Source: Angiostrongylus vasorum (lineage: Eukaryota > Nematoda > Chromadorea > Rhabditida > Metastrongylidae). Taken from it: a DNA stretch of 64,000 nucleotides. This document shows positions 47,101-59,100 of the stretch, one piece after another (the stretch's first letter is position 1; each line of letters starts with the position of its first letter). A model generated the notes under the pieces. It worked only from the letters and a program-made list of their open reading frames with translations, did not search any database and was not told the origin of the DNA. Both the position numbers and the translations under genes were made by a program. Location of the stretch: NCBI GenBank assembly GCA_018806985.1, contig JADANN010000398.1:1259501-1323500 (forward strand). The letters are read 5' to 3'.

Positions 47101-50100
47101 CAAATTCCATGTGGCTGTCTAAAAAACAAAAAGAAAGCAAGAGGACCGACATATCCGTGGAGAAAAGGTCCTGTTGCGAAATGTCGGTGGAGTAAGCATT
47201 ATCGTACACCCATCCTGCGTTCATCTTGTCGACTCGTACGAAAACACTTTAGGCTGGAATGGCCATCTACTGTCTTCAACTAATGCGTCATAAGAAGAAC
47301 ACTATCATCAGCTTCTATAAAGCTGAGATACTTGCAAAACTCCGGACCATAGGTTTCTGCGGTGGGGAACGAACGCGCTATTGTCCTTTCCAGGGGAGTA
47401 ACGTGTTCACCACCACACCATGCGGGTCCTTCGTTTCGCCTGTCTCTCAGCTAGTTCTATCGATCTTTTGCCATTAGCAATCACCCGTCAACGGGATCGA
47501 TCTGGAGAGCTCAAATCGGCATTGAACCCAGTTAAGCTAAGGCTATAGTTATAATCACAATCTTAACCTTTTTTATTTACTGCCTATTCTTTTTTAACGG
47601 CAGGGTATGTTGAGAAATATAACTTCTATAAAGCTGAGATATTTGCAAAACTCCGGACCGCAGGATCGAAAGAACTAGCTGAGAGCCAGGCGAAACGAAG
47701 GGCCCGCATGGTGTGGTGGTGAACGTGCTACTCCCCGGAAAGGACAATAGCGCGTTCGTTCCCCACCGCAGACACCTCCGGTCCGGAGTTTTGCAAATAT
47801 TGAGATATGCTCAGCTTTGTATAAGTTATATTTCGCAACGTATCTTGCCGTTAAAAAGAATAGGCAGTAAATAAAAAGGTTAAGACTGTCATCACTATCA
47901 ACTTTTTTTCTCTATTGCCTATTACAGTTTTCACGGCAGAGTATTATGCGAAGTTAATCACAACAGTGAGAGATATTTGTAAAACGCCGGACAAAACAAC
48001 AAACAAAACACACATGAACATGAATTCGTGCCATCGACCAAGAAGGAGATGTCTAGTTCTATTTGATGGAAACATTCTGAACGAATTCCTATACAAACGT
48101 CACTGGCAAAAAAAACCCGACCGAAGACTACGAGCTGCTTTTCGAAAGATTTAAAAGTTGTGCCGGATTCGACTCAGTTCCTCAAGCAAGAGGATCAGAT
48201 CGCATCTCCATTATCATTAAGGACTTGTTCGAAAAGAGAAGGAAACTGAAGCTTGATCCTACTACAGCACCCTTAACACGTCCAAGTAATAAATTCCAGG
48301 TGCAGAAGAGCTTCACAGAAACATCTACATCAGTACAGGCAAAAAAAAACTGTTAGAAGCAGCACAGAAAAGAACCTATTTGGAAAAAAATGCCGTCGTA
48401 GCTTGTACGACTAGTGTTCTGCCGTCAGCCCTGAGGAACGAGGATAGGTCAACCAGAACCACTTAACATGATTTGGAATTGATAACGGAAACGTTCTACG
48501 CCAACCTTCCCCGTTCCACAAACCCTGTCCCGGACTCTAAAATTTCCGCTGGAGAAAACTACCTGGAATGCTTTCTTTCTTCTGGAGTCAAGCTGTGATA
48601 GGAAGCATGAAAAAAAGATCAGCTATAGGAAGCGATAATATCACCACAGACTTTCTTAGCCTGAAAGTTACAAATACATATTCTTTTCGCAACCCATATG
48701 CCATTCTACCCTCAAAAAGAAAAAAATTCTGGAACAGCGGAGGATGTCGCGCACAGTCACCCTGTAGTGGGTGAAGGGACCTTCGTAACTATCGTCCCAT
48801 ATGCTTGTTGAGTACACTCCACTAGTTGTTCACGAAGACATTGTGGCGCATATTTAGTACACTGGATGAGATACAACCAGTTGAGCAAGCAGAAATTCAG
48901 CAGGGATTTTGCTGCATGGAGCACATCCAAACCGTGTCCAGGGTCATAGGATTTTGTTAGGAATTCCACCTACCTATAGTCCTGATTTATGTCGACTACG
49001 AAAAACCGTTTGGAGCTTCGAGACGAATGCAATCCTATCAGAGCTTAAAGACCAAGAAGTGGGTACGTCCTACACAAGAACTCTTCCTGAGTGTTACTAG
49101 AACTGCACTACGAAAATCTACGTCTTACTATGCCCATAGGATAATGGGTTCCACAATGTGACACCATATCGCCAAAGCTGTTTAGTGTCGCACTGCAGTG
49201 GTCTAGTGCAGTCACTCCATTGGGATACGAAAGACATACGTATTGATGGAAAATCTCTATCAAATTTTCGTTTAGCCGATGACATCGTCATTTTCTCAAG
49301 AAGTACCACTGAAGCAAAGATGATGACCGATGAGCTCAACGAAGCAGGAAAACGGATCGGACTACGCATAAATCGGGAGAAGACTCAGTTCATCAAAAAC
49401 CCATTGTGTGAAGGTGATCACATCAAACTTCATGGTTCTCTGATTGCACAGACAACCTCGTTACGTATACCTTGGGGGTTCAATGAACATGGAGAAGGAA
49501 AAGAAGGAGGAATTGGGCAAAACAGAGCAGAATGGGCCGCAATCGTGCCTTTCAAAGAATCCACCGACGAACACGAAAATCCGCGCTCACCTTTTTGATC
49601 CAGCCGTCTGGGAGCGCTTTGTTATGCAGCGGAAAAATGGACTGATACTACAACCACGTCAAGAATACTTCGCACTATTCGCAGAGCGACTGAACGATGT
49701 CTTCTGAAATATAAAACGGCGTGTACAACATCTAACTCAAATGCGAAGCTACCACCTTTGACATCTATCCACTCTTCGAGATCAAACAAACATCGATAGC
49801 GAGACATGGATGGGTTGGTCATATAATAAGAAGAACAGGCCACAGATGGACAAAAAGAACTATAGAGTGATCTGACGAGGATGCACGCGTTCTCAACGAT
49901 GAACACCTACACGTTGAACGGACGTGTTCCTAACCAAAGTCGATCAGATGTACTCGTACCCGTAGTTGTTTTACAGATCACGGTATGAGACTCGCAGCGG
50001 CAACCATGCTCAAATCAAAGCGCCACCATGGACAACAATTACGAGCGGAAGGAACGAATGGAAAATTTGCTGGAGTCGGCACAACTTCTAAAGATAGGCA

Positions 50101-53100
50101 GTCGACGTAAGTGAGTAACTAATGATTTGAACAATGTATCATTTGGTCCATTGAAAACAAAGGAAGATTTGAGGAAAGCCTCTAATGGCGAATTGGAGCC
50201 AAAGCGATCGAAGTGATGACAATTCCGCTGAAATCTCAGACGTAGAAGCTTGTCAAAAAAGTAGCATATTGAGAAAGTGTACTGAGCTCAAATGAGGGCC
50301 GATTGTAAATGTTTATTAAATCATTGATTGGTTTTTGAAATGGAGGACACTGTGCCAAAAATTCTTTGACCGATGCTGGCACTTTCCTTTTATTAAAATT
50401 ACTGCTTGTGATCTTAAGTTCTTAAGATGAGATTTAAGACCTTTTTGCACAATTCACGTGAAAAAAATCAGAGTTGCCCTCAAAAGTTGCAAAAATAGAG
50501 CCTGTTCCCTAACAGTAATTGATGTTACGTAATATGAAAAAGAAGACGTTGTACCCACTTATGAAGAAGAATTGCAGGTTTTGGGAATGTGCTGAAATGT
50601 TGGAAAAAAAGGGTAGAGGTAGGCGCAGCATTGTAGAAATGGTCTGCAAATGTTGACGAGGAAACAGCAGGTTGCACAGCTAATGTATTCATCAGTGTAT
50701 CAAAGAAAAAAGCTATTCCTCTTGACCATTCGTCACGACATCAAATTTTGTGTGGTTGCCAAGAGAAACGAGCCCAGTTCGCTCTCGCACAAGTTCAGAA
50801 TCACATGTGATTCATAGTGCCTGTCATGCCACGAAATATCCCCGCGAGGTAGGCATACTCTCTCAAAAAGAAGTTCTTGTGAACTATTAAGTGCAGAGGC
50901 TTTCTCGGATTCCTGCAAGAAATCTGTGGTGATAAGGCTATCAAGCCAGTACAAACAAGATAGCAAAGAAAAAGCTGTCTGCAGTCAAAACTGAAAGGAC
51001 GGAAACAAAATGAATTATGTATGAATCGTATCTTTGCAAATGTATTAGCAAAAAAAAAGCATTTAATGAGCAAAGCCGTTAACAAGTGAAGAATAGAAAA
51101 ATGGTGTTTACAGTACTCAATCTGTCACAACATTTTAGAAAATAACTGTGAAGCATGGATGAGTAAGGTTATCGGCAAAAGTCAGTTTCATCGAGATTTA
51201 GCATTTAAGAGAAATTTGTTAAAAGAATGCTTGTAGCGTAGTGGTTATAAATGCCTTGCAATAGACGATTGGTTGTTGATTGTATAGCTCCTATGGCCCA
51301 ACCAAACCCCTCCCCTTCTAGTGGAACAAACTTACATGGGTGGATAAAAACGAACTCCGAAGAGCCCCTGAAAATCATCGTTTGGAAAAAAAAATGCATT
51401 CAGCCACCCCTACGATGTTTCGAATGAAACCGAAGGCATGGATCATTCTTATGCACCGATCAATGCCGAACGCTATGTCTTTTTTCATCACTGACAGATT
51501 ATTAGTGAGAAAAGTAGCCAACCTGTCCACCCCAGCTTAGATCTGGCCAAATCCGTTGTACTAAACCAGACTGACCGATGAGAGCACAGTTCACCATCAC
51601 ACCAACTATTCCTAGCAACTGAAAACGACAACGATGTGATCACAAAAGTTAGGTGAACTCATTGGGAACACTCGCAGACGTGTACTGCCCCAGTAATAAA
51701 TCTTAACAAAAAAAAACTTTTAGGCAGCAAAATTCTGCCTACCGGGGAGAATTTTGCATAGCAGCCGCGATTTATTGCAAATGCAACAGTGCTACCGTAT
51801 TCCGTGGATGTGAAAACAAACCTCCATTGCTTTCTGCCAAGCACCGATGTCCTTTACTTGTCTTGCGAATGGTCGTTGAACGGTATTGCAAAGTTTGAAA
51901 GCATCCACACGGATTTCAACTACATTATTCACGACGACACACAGTGCAGCCAATGGAAACGCCGGCGAGAACAACAGCACGTAGCCGAACTGCAAGTAAA
52001 GCCACAGTCAACGACGCACTGAAAGTTAGCTGTTCATTCAAAATCTTATTTTCTTGTTTATTTTTCCGGTGGATTTTTTCCACTATCACTGACATGCCAT
52101 TCAAGGACAACATCAACAGAATTTTTGTTGCAATCTAAAATAAAGGATAAAAAAAAGGATAAAGCTCCTTTGATCAATCCCCTGAAGGATGAGCCATGCA
52201 TTCGACTTTATTAAGTATCATTGAGGTGATTGAATGCATATCTGGCCTTTACATTGACTCGCGGTGGCCTACCGATGTATCGAGCCAGTGCTGCTATCCT
52301 CCCAGACAAGTCTGGTACCAATTTGCCGACCCCGGAGGGATGGAGGGCATGGTGGGCCATAGGCGCGGAGATCGATTGCACGTGTGTGTCGCAGTGACGC
52401 CTCCAACCACTGCGCCACACGCGCCTTTTTGCGATTTAAAAATAGTGCCTAATCTTGTTTATTCCATATTCACCAGTATTATAGCAGTAATAGATAAACA
52501 TACAATAATTTGAGCTGGAATCGAAACAAGGGTGGCCGCAATATTTGTTTAATCAAAATAAGATGTGATTAAAAAAGTGAATGCAATCGCTGATGAAGCA
52601 ACAAAGAGCACTTTCTGGCCGTCATCTCCTCGTCTAGTGAGCTAAGTCTTCTACCGACCACAAAAGTCTCCCAAAATGCATTATAAGGATTATCTGTTTC
52701 AAGGTAGTTGATAAGAATTACATCAACCTGAGGCAACGTTTAGTCGTCAGGAAGTTCTTTCCAAGACCGATTACGATTTTTTTCTTCGCATTTTTTGATC
52801 GATAGTAGTGTTCAAAACAAAACTTTCGTGGCAGGAAGTGATGCTCTGACAAAATGGTAAAGCTACAACAGCAGACGATGAGATGTTGTTGAATCACTTT
52901 CATCGACCGCACCGGTGCACTGATTGTTGTTCAGGATCAAGGTGATATCCATATTTTCGCTTCGATTTTTGTAGTCATGAAGTTCTAAGACCAAGTAATC
53001 AGCGATTAGGTTATACGCCAACTGCGGCTGAATGGCAACATATGGAATGCTACGAATGATAGTAAATAATAAAAAGAACTCTGCAAAAAGTTGGCACCTT

Positions 53101-56100
53101 ATTAAGCATGTACTAGGGATGCATCTAGCGTAGGGGGTTAACGAAGCCCTTGCAACACATAAATTGTTGCTAGACTTGTCTGCGAGAATAAAACCGATTG
53201 ATAGACAACTGCGAGTTCACCACTTATGTTTTATTATGCGTGTTTCAAAATGACGTCTTCATACTTCACTGCTGGAGACAGCATGATGGAAGCGCAGCCT
53301 TCATTGAGGCTGGGAAAGTGCCATACGAGCAATTTTCCGTCGGCTATGGAATTTTTGGCTTTTTGGCACCAAAAAAAGTAATTTTCAATAACTAGATTGC
53401 TTTCAGGGTTGGAATATGATAGAATTGTAAAAGAGTCTTTGTCCTATCATTCTATGGGTATGAATGATATGCATGCTACTGTGTACTATGTGCCACTATG
53501 ATTTATCATGCAAATAACCTGTCCTTAGCACTTGGAAGTACTTCGCAGCCTATGTTGAGTCTACTTCAGCGTTTTTCTTTAAATAAATATCGAATTAACA
53601 TATATAGTGTAGTAAGGAAGAACAGAACACACTGGGATGAAAATGGACACCACAATGTCCACATCGTTCTCCGAGCTTGGGACGTATGGAACCATATTGT
53701 TATGGATCAAAATCACTTTATCGTATTGCCATACAGTTTTTTAATACCTAAGATAATTAACTTTAACTTACGGTTTTAGAATGAAAAGAAAATAATACAC
53801 AGTTATATAGAACTGTATGAGAATTATTTCCATGATACCTGAATAAACATCTCAAGGTAGTCATCTAACGGACGATCATAGACCGCCATCAGGCTTTCCA
53901 GCTCGGCTTGACTGAGTTCCGGACCTATAAGTAGGACCGTCTTTGGAAAACGTCGTTAAATAAAATGAACTAACTGAGATACAGGCAGAACGAAGGACCG
54001 GTATGGTGTGATGGTGAACGCGTTGGCCCCCCGGAAAGGGTAATAGCGCGTTTGTTCCACATCGCAGACACCTGCGGTCCTGAGTTTTGCAAATATCTCA
54101 GCATCATTGTGGTTGTGAGTCGTTAAACACATTTTGTAAAAGCTGTTATTTCACTATAACCAAAGCATTGAACAACGAAACGAAATGATTCTTTCTTGTA
54201 AATGGATGATCGTATCACATTTGAAAATTCTCTAGATTCTACAGAATGCCCGAATCACAACTGGAAATGAATGAAGACCTGTGGAAGACGGTTTGAATTC
54301 TGGTAATGGCAATCGTGGAGAACGAAGCTGAAAATCCTCAGAGGCGAATGCTTGATTCAGGTTCTAAAACAATAGTTTTGCTTTGTTCTGCACTCTGCTT
54401 TTATAAATGCAAAACAATAGATAGTGAGGAAGGGGTAATGAGGCAACTATTTCTTAGTGGTAATCGGAATTTATCAGAATTTTCGGTGTTATGCCATTTA
54501 GTTGAAGACAAAATTTTCTAGGTGACGACTGATTACGCACTGATTCTGACGAACCTCCAAAAGATGCAGTTCATTATCCTGTCCGACCATTCTTCGTCGC
54601 GAGGACCTCCTTCGGATTCCTTCATTCGATGGCGAACCGAGTGTAAAATACGGAGTGGAACCCGGATTACTCTGTACACGATATTCACGATATTTTTTAT
54701 GGCTCTACTGCAGTTAATCGTCATATCCATTCACCTTACTACCCGAAACATTCTTACGCCGCACTTCTTCGACATGTCTTCGAAGGGTCCCGTCGCTCAT
54801 GCACCTGAAAACTAAAACTCTGTCACCAGTCAGGTAAAAAAAAAGTGCAGAGCAGCAAACTTTGTCATTTTATAGGTTAGACGACTGAGCTTCATCTTCT
54901 CCATAAGAAACGGTACCGCCGTTTCCATGACGTTCTGTGTTATCTGGCGAGTAATGAGCAGTGTGGCGAGAGTCTGAAGGCAATGCTAACTTTTTTCATT
55001 TAGTCGGACATACAGAATGAGTTCCAGAAACTTAAACATTCGGTCCCATATTGAATAACAACTTAAGTGGTTCTTTGGTAGTAGGGCAGCCAATGGATTT
55101 CGCTAATTTGTGAATTTTTTTTTGGATTGCTGTGATATATTTGAAAATAAGAAAAAAAAGTTCTCTATAGCTACAAAAATTTCTGACTCTAAAATTATTC
55201 CAAGCATGTTTGAGCTTTAACGATTTCTAAAACTGTCATGAAACATAAGGCGGGGGTACCGATGAGGGAAGCCGACGTTTTCCCAACATTCATTTCTCCC
55301 TTCTCACCTTTTCTACTTCCTTTAGAAGGATTAACTCATAAAGGATGAGCACGGTTTAGTGCAACTCTCTTTAAGCAATACGACAATTTTTTTCCTCGGT
55401 TGCGAACTTTTTGGCTTTCTGAAGAATTTTTCAACAACTAGAGTACTTTAGAGATTATGAGCATAACAGATTTATGTTAGAGGCCTTGATCTAGGCTTCT
55501 ATGGGTACGGATTACGTGCATGCCACAATGTAGCATGTGTTACTATGGTCCATTATTTGGCCGCACTGACGCAGTGGTCGGAGGGGCCCTGCAATACACA
55601 TGGTGTCGATCCCTGCGTCCAAGGCTCACCAAGCCCTACATTCATCCGAAGTCGGCAAACTGGTGCCAGACTTGTCTGGGAATATAGCAGCACTGGCTCG
55701 ATATATCGGTTGGCCACCCTCCAACGATACTTACTGAAGTCCCTTAGGGACTGGTTAACGCCGAGAGCTTTTTTTTATTGTTCAATATGCAAACAGTTTG
55801 CTGTCAGCACTTGGTTGAGTCTACTTCGGCGTTTTTTACATCGGCACACTCCATACAATGACGTAGCGATTAAAATAAATCAACAGATGATTGCTAGTCA
55901 AATTAACGGTGAACACATTTCTTCGAAAAAAGTTTTTTTGTAAACCATTAATGTTGACTTTTATGGTGTCATCCCTACTATTTTGGTCTTCTTTCGACAC
56001 TAAAAAATGGACACTCTAGTGTCCATAAAAGCTGTAAAGCTCTCGGCGTTAATCAATCCCTGAGGGATGCGCCACATTCGACTTCATTAAGCATTGTTGG

Positions 56101-59100
56101 AGGTGATTGAATGCATATCTGGCCTTTACAATAACTCGCAGTGGCTTACCGATGTATCCAGCCAGTGCTACTATCCTCCCAGACAAGTCTGGTACCAATT
56201 TGCAGACCCCGGAAGGATGGAAGGTTTGGTGAGCCATGGGCGTGGGGATCGATCCCATGTGTGTGTTGCAGGCGCTACCGACCACTGCGCCACATGCGTA
56301 CCCTATAGTGTCCATAGAGTGCGTTATCGGTTAAGACCAAAGCCCCGCATACCAAGCGACAAGAAGGACCATTCATTCTGAATAGACGTCCTTCTACTGA
56401 ACTAGATGAATCACAATGACAATTTAGATTTCAAAAATGAACATCCAAACTCAGTTTTCGTACGGCAACGAGTGGGCGAAAGATAGGGGAGATGGTCAAA
56501 TGCTGCTGGTGAATAGCTCAGGATTAAGAAAAGGAGAATTTTTTGAGATCGTCAATAAAGAGGACATGAGTTTGCTAAGTTTTACTACGCTTATGAAAGT
56601 AGAAAAGATGATACCTCTTGTAGTCGTTTCATGTCCTTTAGATAGAAAGCGATATAGAATAGCGACCCGAAAGCAGTGACAAATTGGAAAATGACGATTT
56701 TACTGATTAAAAAGTCTTCGTACTCGTCATCTGTGCGGTAGTTTTCTGAAAGATGTCTGAAGAACTTTGATTGTACTTGAGAAATCCGTTTGGAATACTC
56801 ATGAAGACAGAGGACGTTTCGTAAATTGCGAAATCACGGATGCGATTACTGCATACAGGGGTGGCGATCGCAAGGAAAAAGAAATGTATGAAAATACTCT
56901 GGGGTCCGTGAGAAGTCCTAGGGATCAGAAACAACTCCCCTCAGTTGACATCACGAATTGACAGCAATTCCAAGAAATACTCAAGATTCATCACAAGCAT
57001 AACGTCTTAGGCTCTATAGAGAGCATTTTTCGTACGACCACAATGATGATATTTTAAAAACTTGGAGCTAGGCCAGAACGAACTGCGATTACCCTTTTCG
57101 AAGGCTCACGTGTTACGCACGGCACCACGGAGACTCTCGTTCTACCTTTCTATCAGCCAGTCCTTTTACCTTAACGGTACCATCTGCAATCACTCGTCAA
57201 CGGAAATGACCTGGGAAGCAGAAATCGGCATTAAACTCCGTTAAACTAAGACCGTAGTCAAAATCGCAATGTCAACTTTTTTATATACTGCTCATTATTA
57301 CTTTTAGTGGTAGGGAATTGATGTGAAATACAACCGCTATGATGCTGAAATATTTGCAAAAACTTGGAGCCCAGACCAGATGGAGCTGCGATTACCCTTT
57401 CCAGGGGCCCATTTGACGGGTGTCTGCTGGTGGCACCGTTAGGGGTATAAAGACTGGCGGACGAAGAACGCGGCAGAACGACGGCCTCAGAGGTGACGGG
57501 CGTAACACGTGAGTCCCCGGAAACGGTAATCGCGGTTCGATCTCGCATAGGGTCTGCGTTTTCCAAATATCTCAGCATTATTGTGGTTGTACTTGACGTT
57601 ATACCCTACCGCGGGGAAGTAGGTAAAAGTTGTACATTGTGATTTTTCCTAGGTTTCTTTCCCCTTCCTTGTGAAATTACTTGAGAGTTACAGTAAAATT
57701 TATTTTTTAAACCCTGCATACGTTACAGAAGTTTATATACTATTTTTGTTATAAATCTACCGAGATTAGAGAAACTAGGGGTGAGTACAGAAAATTTCGG
57801 TTACTACCAGTGTTCACTAAATTCAACTTATAATGCTCTTCTATGCGTTGAAAAGTCTAAATGTACTCATAAACAAAGTTATTTGAGTTAGGAAACATTT
57901 TTTCTGTTTGTAAAGCGAACCATTAAACTTTAAACGTGAGTGGTGGGAAAAAATCCTATACATCACAAAAATTATTTATCTCTACTGATATTCATATAGC
58001 GTGAAAGCTCACCAATATCGTTGAGAAATAAAGCCATATGTCGATAGAGCTTGTCGCTGAGTACGATCATCAGCGCGTACATGACCATTGGGAGATGGCA
58101 GATCAACGAAAGTGGAAAATTCGATCCAAAGTAGCTGAAACTGACCATTGTGAATCTGCAGAGCGAAGAGACCAAGCACATATCTCATTTGTTTCACTGG
58201 CTGTCATCAGCTTCTGCCAATATGTCTGTTAGCTCCGATTATTTTGCTCTAACTTAATTCTTAAGCCTTCATCTTTCTTTAGAAAAATAATTAGTTTGTT
58301 CTTTGAGTGAATGTGAATGGCACATACGAAACCAATCCGTTGCTCATGAACATCGTTCTTGTGAGATTTGTCCCAAGACCAATCTTTCCACAGGCGTTAT
58401 CGATGTCCGCAAGCATTCGTTTCGCCTGGCTAATGCTTGGTGTTGTAAGAACGCAGCAGCAAAGCGTACATGGTGTGATTGCAGCCCATCCATTTTTTCA
58501 CTCCCACCTTGTCCCACTCCAATGTTGGCATGATGCCCTTGAAGGTAATAATTTTGGCGTGACGCTATCGTCATTCCTATCCTGTCTTTTGACTTCGATG
58601 TTAATATCGTTGTAAAATGGTGATATTTTGTGAAATACAACCACAATAGTGCTGAGATATTGGCAAAACTCGGACCCCCAGGCCAGACTCGAACCTGCCT
58701 TTACTCTTTCCGGGGAGCTCCCGTGCCACTCACTGCACCACTGAGCACTTTGCTTTGCCTTCCTCTTAGCGAGGCTTTTCACATCAACGGTGTCATAAGC
58801 AATTTTTCGTCAATAGGTATGATCTGGGGAGCACAAATCGGGATTATAGCCACTTACGATGAGGTTGCAGTTGAAATCACAATCTACAACCTTTTATTTA
58901 CTGCATACTATTTTCCATGGCAGTGTTCTATGAAAAACCACCACAATGGTGGCGGCACATTTGTAAAACTCAGATCCCAGGCCAGATTCGCAGTGGGTAA
59001 CAGCTGAGCTTCCGGAAAGAGTAGTGGCAAATTCTAATCTGGACTGGCGTCTGAGTTTTGCAAATATCTGAGCACCTTGTGGTGGTATTTCACATAACAT

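Noticed and set aside
54246..54815. Plus-strand two-exon gene ([15 protein letters not shown] joined to a 97-residue membrane-like exon)
   Set aside because: The frame is attractive, but anoctamin exons lie antisense here or next to it (54758-54804, 54861-54973), with matching phase and homology, and its donor is weak. The plus frame is best explained as opposite-strand reading.
56437..56961. Plus ORFs at 56437-56679 and 56767-56961
   Set aside because: They overlap the minus-strand anoctamin exon 56615-56745 and its flanks; no homology on the plus strand.
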